From positions 1-64,000 of the forward strand of contig JAZNEP010000029.1 in the NCBI GenBank assembly GCA_045588655.1: 64,000 bases of DNA, in the 5' to 3' direction. Position numbers and translations under genes: made by a program. Of this stretch, positions 33,095 through 41,184 are shown in pieces. The stretch comes from SVFI01 sp045588655. GTDB taxonomy: Bacteria > Bacillota > Clostridia > Lachnospirales > Lachnospiraceae. The notes below the pieces were generated by a model. That model was given only the letters and a program-made list of their open reading frames with translations, was not told the origin of the DNA and did no database searches. Position 1 is the first letter of the stretch, and each line of letters opens with the position of its first letter.

Positions 33095-34906
33095 ATGGGA
33101 AAAGAAGAAATTAGAAATCGTTTACAAAAGTTAAAAAAGGTGATGAGGGAAAACCGAATTGCAGTTTACATTTTACCTATGAGCGATTATCACGGATCAG
33201 AATATCTTAGCGATTATTTTAAACTGATTTCCTATTTTTCCGGGTTTACCGGATCGGCGGGATGGCTTGTTGTGACCGAGGAAGAGAGCTTTTTGTGGAC
33301 GGATGGAAGATATTTTATTCAGGCTGAGCACCAGCTTTTGGATACAGGAATTCGATTACAAAAAATGGGAGAACCGCAGGTTCCCTCGATTTCGGAATTT
33401 ATTCTGTCCTATTTTGAGGAAAAGCAGTATGGATCCGAGATGGCGGTGGGCTTTGACGGAAGATTGGTAAGTGCATCGTTTGTAAAAAAATTAGAAAACC
33501 TTACGCTGGTATATACCAAGGATCTTGCATCTGAAATCTGGGATCAGGAGAAAGAAAAGAAAAGACCTCCTTTTCCGCAACATCCGGTTTGGATTTTAGA
33601 TAAAAAATTTGCGGGAGAGGATACGGAGAGTAAACTTTCTAAAATACGAAGTGATATGCGAGAAAAAGGTGTAGATTACCTTCTGCTTACAACACTGGAT
33701 GATATTGCGTGGCTAACCAATCTGCGCGGCGGGGATATCGCATACAATCCGGTGTTTCTATCGTATATGATGATTACGAAAGATGATGCTGTATTATACC
33801 GCAAGATAGAACAGGAAGATATCCGGCAATATTTGCAGCACAGAGGAATCATAATTCGTGACTATGAAACGTTTTATGAGGATGTCGCACAGATTCCGGA
33901 GAATCAAACGGTTTGGGTAGATGAAGTAAGCGCAAGTGTTCACTTGGTCAATGCCATTCCGACACATTGTAAAAAGGTGTTGCACAGCAACCCTGTGATA
34001 GGGCGCAAAGCGATAAAGAATGAGACTGAGGTAGAAAACATCAAAATAGCGCACAAAAAGGATGCAGTAGCTGTGACCAAATTTATATATTGGTTGAAAA
34101 CAAGAGTGTGTACGGGGATAGAGACGGCGACAGAACGCAGCGCGGGAGAGTATCTGGATGATCTGCGCAAAAAACAGGAGGGTTATCTGGGACAGAGCTT
34201 TGCACCTATTGTAGCGTTTGCAGAGCACGGTGCGATTGTTCATTACAGTGCGGATGAGAGTACGGATGCTAAACTGAAAAACCATAGTTTTTTGTTAATG
34301 GATACGGGAGGCCATTACTTAGAAGGAACGACAGATATTACGCGAACTGTTGCGATGGGTCCGTTATCAGAGGAGCAAAAGAGGCATTATACAGCGGTGT
34401 TGCAGGGGAATATCAGGTTGGCGGACGCTAAGTTTAAAAAAGGGCTTACCGGTGCAAATTTGGACTTTCTGGCTCGTGAGCCGCTTTATAGATTGGGTCT
34501 GGATTTTAACCATGGAACCGGTCATGGTGTCGGTTATCTTTTGAATGTACACGAAGGTCCGAATGGATTTCGCATGCGTCAGGATGTAAGCGGAACATTT
34601 GAGGAAGGGATGGTTACATCCGATGAACCGGGATTATATCTGGAAGGTCATTACGGAATTCGTTTGGAAAATCTAATCGTATGCAAAGAAGAGAAAAAAA
34701 CGGAGTATGGACAGTTTTTAGGCTTTGAGACATTGACCCTTGTTCCGTTCGATCCGGAGGCAGTGGATGCATTGATGCTCACGGATAAGGATAAGGAGCT
34801 TCTTAGAATCTATCATAAGAAGGTGTATGAAGTAGTGGCGCAGGAGCTTGAGGAGAAGGAAAGAGAGTGGTTGCAGGGGGTAACCGCTGCGTTTGAGAAC
34901 CTGTAA
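33095..34906 (+). CDS. Xaa-Pro aminopeptidase (aminopeptidase P, M24B)
   Basis: A 603-residue cytoplasmic metallopeptidase that removes N-terminal residues before proline. Two creatinase-like N-terminal domains (residues 5-310, with the SDYHGSEYLSDYF start of the large APP form) precede the pita-bread catalytic domain. The dinuclear metal ligands are all present: D403, D414, H477 (in HGTGHGVG), E511 (SDEPG) and E525 (RLEN), with H486 nearby. Length matches the long, roughly 600-residue, three-domain type. Confidence 0.95.
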   Translation: MGKEEIRNRLQKLKKVMRENRIAVYILPMSDYHGSEYLSDYFKLISYFSGFTGSAGWLVVTEEESFLWTDGRYFIQAEHQLLDTGIRLQKMGEPQVPSISEFILSYFEEKQYGSEMAVGFDGRLVSASFVKKLENLTLVYTKDLASEIWDQEKEKKRPPFPQHPVWILDKKFAGEDTESKLSKIRSDMREKGVDYLLLTTLDDIAWLTNLRGGDIAYNPVFLSYMMITKDDAVLYRKIEQEDIRQYLQHRGIIIRDYETFYEDVAQIPENQTVWVDEVSASVHLVNAIPTHCKKVLHSNPVIGRKAIKNETEVENIKIAHKKDAVAVTKFIYWLKTRVCTGIETATERSAGEYLDDLRKKQEGYLGQSFAPIVAFAEHGAIVHYSADESTDAKLKNHSFLLMDTGGHYLEGTTDITRTVAMGPLSEEQKRHYTAVLQGNIRLADAKFKKGLTGANLDFLAREPLYRLGLDFNHGTGHGVGYLLNVHEGPNGFRMRQDVSGTFEEGMVTSDEPGLYLEGHYGIRLENLIVCKEEKKTEYGQFLGFETLTLVPFDPEAVDALMLTDKDKELLRIYHKKVYEVVAQELEEKEREWLQGVTAAFENL

Positions 34907-34958
34907 GATAATTAACGTAGAATCGATAATAAGAGAAAACGAGAGGCAAAAAACAAAG

Positions 34959-36476
34959 ATGAAAGAATATGTAATGGCGCTTGATCAGGGGACGACCAGT
35001 TCCAGATGTATTGTATTTGATAAGCAGGGAAATATACGTGCAAAGGCTCAAAAGGAATATACACAGATATATCCGCAGCCGGGTTGGGTAGAGCATGATC
35101 CAAAGGAAATCTGGTCCTCACAGTACGCCGTGATGGCGGAGGCAATGGCGCTTCTTTCGGAGGATGAAAAGATTGTTGCGATTGGGATTACTAATCAGAG
35201 AGAAACCACGATTTTATGGGATAAAGAGACCGGAGAACCGATTTATAATGCCATTGTCTGGCAGTGTCGCAGAACGGCAAAGCAGATCGATGATCTAAAA
35301 AAGGAAAAGTCGCAGCTGTGCAATGACATTACAGAGCGAACAGGACTGATTCCGGATGCTTATTTTTCTGCATCTAAAATCGCATGGATTCTTGAGCATG
35401 TGGAAGGTGCAAAGGAACGCGCGCAACAAGGAAAGCTGTTGTTTGGGACAGTAGATACATGGCTGATTTATAATTTAACCAAGGGAGAGGTTCATGTAAC
35501 GGATTATACCAATGCATCCAGAACCATGTTGTTTAATATTCATACGCTCACATGGGACCAGGAAATTTTGGACTATTTCCAGATACCAAAGTCGATGTTA
35601 CCACAGGTAAAACCAAGCAGTTGTATTTATGGATATGCAAATCTTGGGGCACTTGGGGAGAATATCCCGATTGCAGGAGCTGCAGGAGATCAACAGGCGG
35701 CGTTGTTTGGGCAGTGTGGGTTTGAGAAAGGCGAAGTAAAAAATACTTACGGAACCGGATGCTTTTTGTTAATGAATACAGGTACGCAGGCAGTGCATTC
35801 GCAAACTGGTTTGCTGACGACGATTGCGGCCAGCTGTGAAAGTGACAATAATCAGGACGGAAAGATTGAATATGTGCTGGAGGGTAGTGTCTTTGTCGCA
35901 GGAGCGGCCATCCAGTGGCTAAGGGACGGCGTGCAGCTGATAGAGAGTGCAAAAGAAACGCAGCAGCTTTGTGAGAGTGTTGAGGATACAAAGGGTGTAT
36001 ATCTGGTTCCTGCATTTGCCGGGCTGGGTGCACCATACTGGAACCCGTATGCCAGAGGTATGATGGTAGGAATAACAAGTGGCTGCAAGAGAGAGCATCT
36101 GGTGCGCGCAACCGTTGAATCCATAGCTTATCAGAGCTGGGACTTGCTTCGTGCGATGGAGAAGGATGCATCGCTTTCACTTGCGCAGGTTAAGGTGGAT
36201 GGCGGCGCGAGTGCAAATGATTTTCTGATGCAGTTTCAGGCCGATATTTTAGGAAGTAGCGTGATGCGACCGAAATGCATAGAAACCACTGCGCTGGGAG
36301 CAGCGTATTTGGCTGGGTTAGCGGTTGGTTATTGGAAGGATAAAAAGGAAATTAAAGAAAACTGGCAGTTGGAGAAAGAATTCCGGCCGCAAATGGCAGC
36401 AGAAGAATGTAAAATGCACAAAAAAGGCTGGGAAAAAGCAGTTGGCTGTGCACTGTTCTGGGCAAGTGAGGAGTAA
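34959..36476 (+). CDS. glpK: Glycerol kinase
   Basis: A 505-residue FGGY-family kinase that phosphorylates glycerol to glycerol-3-phosphate. DQGTTSSR (9-16) at the ATP site, GWVEHDP, GITNQRETT, WQCRRT and AGLGAPYWNPYARG are diagnostic of GlpK. The ATG at 34959 gives the family's N-terminus; an in-frame ATG at 34893 overlaps the end of the aminopeptidase gene and would add 22 unconserved residues. No glpF or glpD is adjacent. Confidence 0.95.
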   Translation: MKEYVMALDQGTTSSRCIVFDKQGNIRAKAQKEYTQIYPQPGWVEHDPKEIWSSQYAVMAEAMALLSEDEKIVAIGITNQRETTILWDKETGEPIYNAIVWQCRRTAKQIDDLKKEKSQLCNDITERTGLIPDAYFSASKIAWILEHVEGAKERAQQGKLLFGTVDTWLIYNLTKGEVHVTDYTNASRTMLFNIHTLTWDQEILDYFQIPKSMLPQVKPSSCIYGYANLGALGENIPIAGAAGDQQAALFGQCGFEKGEVKNTYGTGCFLLMNTGTQAVHSQTGLLTTIAASCESDNNQDGKIEYVLEGSVFVAGAAIQWLRDGVQLIESAKETQQLCESVEDTKGVYLVPAFAGLGAPYWNPYARGMMVGITSGCKREHLVRATVESIAYQSWDLLRAMEKDASLSLAQVKVDGGASANDFLMQFQADILGSSVMRPKCIETTALGAAYLAGLAVGYWKDKKEIKENWQLEKEFRPQMAAEECKMHKKGWEKAVGCALFWASEE

Positions 36477-36478
36477 AG

Positions 36479-36742
36479 ATGATTGAGACAAACAGAATAT
36501 CACTCGCATATATAAAAAAAGTGGAATATACCGGTGGATATAAGGGAATGCGTTATATGTTCAAAAAAAATGCAGAGAATGAAATGGAAGTGTCCGCATG
36601 GCCGGAGCCGCTTTGTTATTCGAAAGCAGATAAAGAAACGATGATAAAAAAACAATTCCCCCTTACCGAGGAAGGTAAGGAGGAAGCAGTTGTATGGCTG
36701 AATCAGCTGCATACAGAAAAATTTGCAGGTGAAATGGATTAA
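36479..36742 (+). CDS. Small conserved-looking protein of unknown function
   Basis: An 87-residue soluble protein with aromatic and charged composition (YTGGYKGMRYMFKK; WPEPLCYSKADKE; FPLTEEGKEEAVVWLN). I do not recognise a catalytic motif. It starts 2 bp after the glpK stop with GGAG 5 nt upstream, so it is co-transcribed with glpK. Its TAA shares bases with the stop codon of the convergent SGNH gene. Similar small proteins occur in related clostridia and are sometimes labelled acetyltransferase, which I do not see support for. Confidence 0.7.
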   Translation: MIETNRISLAYIKKVEYTGGYKGMRYMFKKNAENEMEVSAWPEPLCYSKADKETMIKKQFPLTEEGKEEAVVWLNQLHTEKFAGEMD

Positions 36743-37785
36743 TTTGACTTTGCATATTTTCCTGCGGCTTTTCCTGCATTGGTTCCAATCAGGTTAAGCC
36801 CTTTTTGTTGGATATGAATGCCATCTTCTCTAAAATATTTGGAAGACAGCTTCGTTGCTTTTGTAGAGATTAATACAAAATTATCATTGGATCGACATAG
36901 CGCTTTTTGCGCATTTTGAATGCGCTTAAATCGTGTGGCGATTTTTGCATCCGCGGTATAATTTGCAATACTGATAATCATACACTTTTCAACAGCGGTC
37001 TGTGTCTTGACTCTTTTCACTAAGGCTTTCAGATTGTTTTTATGCATGCTGGCGGTCATATCGGCAAAGGCGTCATTTTCGCCCTGCATCCAGACCATAT
37101 ACGTATGTCTGATTTTTAATTTCTTTTTCTTTGCAAGTTTAGTTGCAGCATTGACTCTCTGAATGACACCTTTGTAGCGAAAATCTTTCCAGGAAACGCT
37201 ACCGGACCCTACACAGGAGGCCGGAACGGCAATGACAGGGGTGTTCGTCTGTTTATAATATGCGTTTACAAAAGCGGTTACCATAGAGCCCTGTACATAG
37301 TCTCCGTTGGAAAAATAAGAGTCATCCTGACCATATCCGAAAGGCTCCTTTAAAACCGGAAAATTCTTTCGGTTTGTCACATAATTAAATGCATATCCGG
37401 CGCCTTGTGTCAGAGCCGGCGCTTCATAAAAATTACCGACACCGGTCATATTGCTCTGGCCGCAAAAAACAATCAGGTCCACGGTTTCCCGTACATGCAC
37501 AATACAAGTATATTTTTCCGTTCCGATTTTGGCTGTGATTTTGGCCACACCCGGAGAAACTGCGGTTATGTTTCCGTGGGAACTGACTTTTGCTACCTTT
37601 TTTTTGTTTGAAACCCACTTGACAGGTGCTACGTTATTTTCAACGATTAGCTTATAGGTTTCACCGGGTATCATAGACAACTCCTGCATATTGAGTTTGG
37701 TAGAAGCAGCCTGAACCGGTATGCGATGCAAAAACAAAAAAGCAAATACCAATGCAAACAAAACTATTTTTTTATATTTTTTCAT
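36739..37785 (-). CDS. Secreted Ig-like (BIG2) plus SGNH esterase, CE6/sialate O-acetylesterase-like
   Basis: A 348-residue exported protein: signal peptide (1-26), one BIG2 domain (28-98, with SHGNITAVSPGVAKITAK), then an SGNH hydrolase. Catalytic blocks: Ser111 in FCGQSNMTGVG, block V Asp321 and His324 in REDGIHIQQKG, and WMQGEND (232-238). This motif set is that of carbohydrate esterase family 6 and sialate O-acetylesterases, which remove acetyl groups from glycans. The short BIG2 domain probably tethers or spaces the enzyme at the cell surface. GGGGGAT serves as ribosome binding site. Confidence 0.85.
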   Translation of the reverse strand: MKKYKKIVLFALVFAFLFLHRIPVQAASTKLNMQELSMIPGETYKLIVENNVAPVKWVSNKKKVAKVSSHGNITAVSPGVAKITAKIGTEKYTCIVHVRETVDLIVFCGQSNMTGVGNFYEAPALTQGAGYAFNYVTNRKNFPVLKEPFGYGQDDSYFSNGDYVQGSMVTAFVNAYYKQTNTPVIAVPASCVGSGSVSWKDFRYKGVIQRVNAATKLAKKKKLKIRHTYMVWMQGENDAFADMTASMHKNNLKALVKRVKTQTAVEKCMIISIANYTADAKIATRFKRIQNAQKALCRSNDNFVLISTKATKLSSKYFREDGIHIQQKGLNLIGTNAGKAAGKYAKSN

Positions 37786-37829
37786 ATCATATCCCCCGAT
37801 ATCATCCTTTGTATGGTAGTGGCGATGGT

Positions 37830-38495
37830 TTAAAAGGTTTGGATCTCCAGATATCCGACAAGATTATCCTTGTCAAAGCCTTCTAAAATGCCTTCTGTCG
37901 GATCAAAATACGTACCGTCATACCAAACTAAGTAATGACTGTAACGACCCATTTTTTCCATTAGAATCGCACATTTTGGAAATACAACATCCTCTCCTTT
38001 TTTATAGTGAATGACATCTGCATGAGCAATTCCGAGGTAATCAAGCGTATCGATCATTTTTCCCATGCTGGCCTGCCAATCTCTACAGTGCATGATTTCG
38101 CAGGCTTCATCTAAGGTAACACCGGCGAGCATGGCAATACAGGTCTGACCACAAAGACCGTCGTTTGGTTGTGTAATCAGTTTCATACTATCAATTTTAC
38201 GGATTGGATTTTCTAAAGAATATGGACTGTTTCCACTCATATGACTGATGTGATCGAGAATTTCGAACGTAACATCACATTCTTCCGGAAGTGCATTGGC
38301 CAAATCTTTGGTAAGTGGTATGGTGTAGAGACCTTTTCCAAGCGGATGAAGATCGCAGGAGAACGTATTTCCTTGTGCCTCTACTTCTACAGGGAGTGTT
38401 CCCTGGCTATTACAGACTTCCCATACATTAAAAGGAATTTTGATTTGATAAGTGTCTTCTTCAAAGATGACTTTTCCTAAAAAATGGTATTTCAT
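37830..38495 (-). CDS. DUF1905 domain fused to C39-like cysteine peptidase domain
   Basis: A 221-residue cytoplasmic-looking protein. Residues 1-80 resemble DUF1905, a small beta-barrel (VWEVCNSQGTLPVEVEAQG, GLYTIPLTKDLANALP). Residues 100-221 resemble the papain-like C39 fold: Q109, C115 in NDGLCGQTCIAMLAG, H187 in SHYLVWYDG and D198 in YFDPTEG, a plausible Cys-His-Asp site. It lacks a signal peptide and a transporter partner, unlike bacteriocin-processing C39 proteins. Whether it cuts peptides is unknown. The combination is unusual to my knowledge. Confidence 0.72.
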   Translation of the reverse strand: MKYHFLGKVIFEEDTYQIKIPFNVWEVCNSQGTLPVEVEAQGNTFSCDLHPLGKGLYTIPLTKDLANALPEECDVTFEILDHISHMSGNSPYSLENPIRKIDSMKLITQPNDGLCGQTCIAMLAGVTLDEACEIMHCRDWQASMGKMIDTLDYLGIAHADVIHYKKGEDVVFPKCAILMEKMGRYSHYLVWYDGTYFDPTEGILEGFDKDNLVGYLEIQTF

Positions 38496-38664
38496 AAAAA
38501 TTTACCTCACTACATAGTTTTCCTTCCCAATTTCATGGTATACTATATTTTACCACGACCTGCGTACATCATACCATATCTACGAAAAAACCGAAAGACA
38601 GATTGAGAAAAAAGAGTGTGATGTGGGTAAAAACTTATCACAACAGACATAGGGGAGAGAAGCT

Positions 38665-39486
38665 ATGAATGTAAAGGATACAAAAGTGTTAGTTCTTGAT
38701 ATTGATGGGACATTGACCAATTCAAAAAAAGAGATTTCACCCAGAACAAAAGAGGGCATCATACGAATTATGGAAAGAGGGCATAAGGTGATTTTGGCCT
38801 CCGGACGTCCGACGCCGGGTATGTATCGCTATGCAGAGGAGCTGAAGCTGGAAAAGTATGGCGGGTACCTTTTATCCTTTAATGGTGGCAGAATTGTGGA
38901 ATGCAGAACAGGAGAAATCGTGTTTCAAAAAACGTTACCGCCAAACGTAGTTCCGGGAATCTATAAATATGCATTAAAAAATGATCTTGGTCTCATTACC
39001 TATTTGGGGGATCAGATTATTGTCGGAACCCGCATGGATGAGTATATTGAGCTTGAAGCGAGAATCAATGCAATTCCGTATCGAAGCGTGGAGAATTTTC
39101 CGGAATATAAGGAATACAGCTTAAATAAATGTCTTATGACCGCAGATCCGTCGGTGGCTCCTATGCATGAAAAAAAGCTGCAAGAGATGTATGGTGATGT
39201 AATCAGCATTTACCGCTCAGAGCCATTTTTTATTGAAATTATGCCTAAAAATGTCAATAAAGCAACGTCGCTCGACCGCATGCTTTTGTCAGTGGGATTG
39301 ACAAGGGAGAATGCGATTTGTTGCGGAGATGGCTTTAATGATATGACGATGATAGAGTATGCAGGCATCGGAGTGGCTATGGCAAATGCACAGGAAGAGG
39401 TAAAGAAATCCGCGGATTTTATCACCGATTCGAATGATGAAGATGGTATTGCAAAAGTGATAGATACGTTTATACTGCCAAAGTAA
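38665..39486 (+). CDS. Cof-type HAD phosphatase
   Basis: A 273-residue HAD hydrolase with a C2 cap. Motif I is VLDIDGTLTNS (residues 9-19), motif II VILASGRP, and motif IV CCGDGFNDMTMIEYAG. Cof-family members dephosphorylate sugar phosphates or cofactors; the substrate here is open. GGGAGAG lies before the ATG. The upstream 170 bp (38496-38664) separates it from the divergent C39 gene and must hold both promoters, but I see no clear consensus there. Confidence 0.92.
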   Translation: MNVKDTKVLVLDIDGTLTNSKKEISPRTKEGIIRIMERGHKVILASGRPTPGMYRYAEELKLEKYGGYLLSFNGGRIVECRTGEIVFQKTLPPNVVPGIYKYALKNDLGLITYLGDQIIVGTRMDEYIELEARINAIPYRSVENFPEYKEYSLNKCLMTADPSVAPMHEKKLQEMYGDVISIYRSEPFFIEIMPKNVNKATSLDRMLLSVGLTRENAICCGDGFNDMTMIEYAGIGVAMANAQEEVKKSADFITDSNDEDGIAKVIDTFILPK

Positions 39487-39496
39487 AATAGAAAAA

Positions 39497-39525
39497 GAGG
39501 TCACCGGTAGGTGACCTCAATTTTT
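39497..39525 (+). terminator. Terminator between convergent HAD and murG genes
   Basis: A perfect 9-bp stem, GAGGTCACC (39497-39505) with GGTGACCTC (39510-39518), loop GGTA. TTTTT lies to the right and AAAAA to the left, so it is usable by both convergent transcripts. Confidence 0.88.
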
Positions 39526-39562
39526 GTTTTGGTTTGTTTAATAGAATTTCGCACGATTAACT

Positions 39563-40657
39563 TTACTGAGAAGATGTTTCATCTTCTGCTTCGCTACCCT
39601 TTGTGACGGATTCGATCAAATCTGTGATGGTTTGAATGGATGCAAGCTGGTTGCTCTTTTCCATGTTTTCAATAAAGGATTGGCGTGTAAAGTAAAGTTC
39701 ATGTACTTTATCCGTCAGTAATTTTTCGGTAATGTCATCTTCATCCAGTACTACGGAAAATCCCTGTGATTCAAAGGATTTGGCATTCAAAATCTGGTCT
39801 CCTCTGCTTCCGCTTGATAAAGGAATGAGAAGATTTGGTTTTTTGAGTGCCAAGAGTTCACAGATAGCATTAGCGCCGGCGCGGCTTATGACAATATCTG
39901 CCATGGCAAACAAATCTTTTAATTCTGCTTTAACATATTCAAACTGCTTATAGCCTTTGGTCGTGAGCAAAAGGTTATCTACTTTTCCCTGACCGCATAA
40001 ATGAACGACTTGGAAATCTTTTAAAAGTTCCGGAAGAGCATCTCGGACTGCTTTGTTGACATTGGCAGCGCCAAGGCTTCCGCCGATAACCATAATTACC
40101 GGAATGTTAGAGGAAAAACCACACATCTCAAGACCGGCCAGACGGCTTCCCATTTTTAGTTCCTCACGTATCGGCGATCCGGTAAGAACCGCTTTGTCCT
40201 CAGGGAGATTCTGTAATGTTTCAGGGAAGTTACAGCATATCTTTGTGGCAACAGGGATACACAGCTTGTTGGCAAGCCCCGGTGTCATGTCAGATTCATG
40301 AATAATACAAGGAATTTTGAGAGAAGCCGCTGCACGTACAACAGGTACAGAGACAAATCCACCCTTGCTGAATATAATATCCGGTTGGATCTGTTTTAAT
40401 ATTTTTTTGGCTTCAGAAAATCCTTTGATGACACGGAATGGATCCGAAAAATTTTTCACATCAAAATATCTGCGCAACTTTCCGGTTGAAATGCCATAGT
40501 AGGGAATCTCAAAATCTTCAATCAATTTTTTTTCAATTCCATTATAGGACCCGATATAGTGAATATCGTAGTCGAGCTCTTTTAACGTTGGTAGAAGAGC
40601 AATATTAGGTGTTACATGGCCGGCGGTACCACCACCGGTTAAGACGATTCGCTTCAT
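39563..40657 (-). CDS. murG: UDP-N-acetylglucosamine--lipid I GlcNAc transferase
   Basis: A 364-residue GT28 glycosyltransferase that converts lipid I to lipid II on the inner face of the membrane. Diagnostic: the N-terminal GGGTAGHVTPNIAL, GGFVSVPVV, IHESDMTPGLANK, IGGSLGA and SRAGANAICELLAL with ALKKPNLLIPL. The gene stands alone, away from any division/cell-wall cluster. The C-terminus is acidic and Ser-rich. GGAGTATTCCC lies before the ATG. Confidence 0.93.
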   Translation of the reverse strand: MKRIVLTGGGTAGHVTPNIALLPTLKELDYDIHYIGSYNGIEKKLIEDFEIPYYGISTGKLRRYFDVKNFSDPFRVIKGFSEAKKILKQIQPDIIFSKGGFVSVPVVRAAASLKIPCIIHESDMTPGLANKLCIPVATKICCNFPETLQNLPEDKAVLTGSPIREELKMGSRLAGLEMCGFSSNIPVIMVIGGSLGAANVNKAVRDALPELLKDFQVVHLCGQGKVDNLLLTTKGYKQFEYVKAELKDLFAMADIVISRAGANAICELLALKKPNLLIPLSSGSRGDQILNAKSFESQGFSVVLDEDDITEKLLTDKVHELYFTRQSFIENMEKSNQLASIQTITDLIESVTKGSEAEDETSSQ

Positions 40658-40730
40658 AGGGAATACTCCTATTCTGTTTCATTTTTATTAAGAATGATAA
40701 GACGATCCGCTCATGCGTAGAGCCGGCCGA

Positions 40731-40970
40731 TTATGAGGATAAAGATTCCAATGCCTGCGCCAGCTGATCCGGACAGGATGTACTTTTAAATCCACAACGG
40801 ATTCCCTTTAAGCGGGAGATTGCGTCCTCTATCTTCATGCCTTCTACAAGACGGGAAATTCCCTGTAAATTACCGTGACATCCACCTGTGAACTGAACGG
40901 AACGAATGATGTCGTTCTCCAATTCAATATCGATGGAACTGGAACATACGCCCTTTGGTTTATACTGCAT
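40731..40970 (-). CDS. TSCPD-domain protein (TIGR03905-like)
   Basis: A 79-residue protein ending in GIRCGFKSTSCPDQLAQAL, with the TSCPD motif also found at the C-terminus of some ribonucleotide reductases, where its cysteines bind metal. Cysteines at residues 9, 31, 59 and 65 are candidate zinc ligands. Small stand-alone TSCPD proteins have no proven function. AAGAGG precedes the ATG; it lies 73 bp upstream of murG on the same strand and may share its transcript. Confidence 0.88.
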   Translation of the reverse strand: MQYKPKGVCSSSIDIELENDIIRSVQFTGGCHGNLQGISRLVEGMKIEDAISRLKGIRCGFKSTSCPDQLAQALESLSS

Positions 40971-41092
40971 GATAAAAACCTCTTTTCTATGATTTATTGT
41001 ATGAAATGTTACTGAAAAACGTTATATTGTAACACATTATAGCAGATAGAATGTGTTAGAGAAAGCATTTTATCCATTATTTGTGAATTATC

Positions 41093-41121
41093 TTGAAAAA
41101 AGTAAGGTTCCTTGCTACACT
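41093..41121 (+). promoter_or_regulatory. Promoter of pgi
   Basis: TTGAAA (41093-41098), a 17-bp spacer and TACACT (41116-41121). The predicted start near 41128 gives a 57-nt leader that contains a 7-bp hairpin, GTTTCAT (41142-41148) with ATGAAAC (41154-41160). Confidence 0.65.
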
Positions 41122-41184
41122 AAAAGTGATTGGAGAGTAGAGTTTCATAATGTATGAAACAAGTTAGGGTAAAGGAGCAAAAAA

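Noticed and set aside
35548..36180. 210-codon minus-strand frame inside glpK
   Set aside because: It lies wholly within a well-conserved gene and its translation has no family resemblance.
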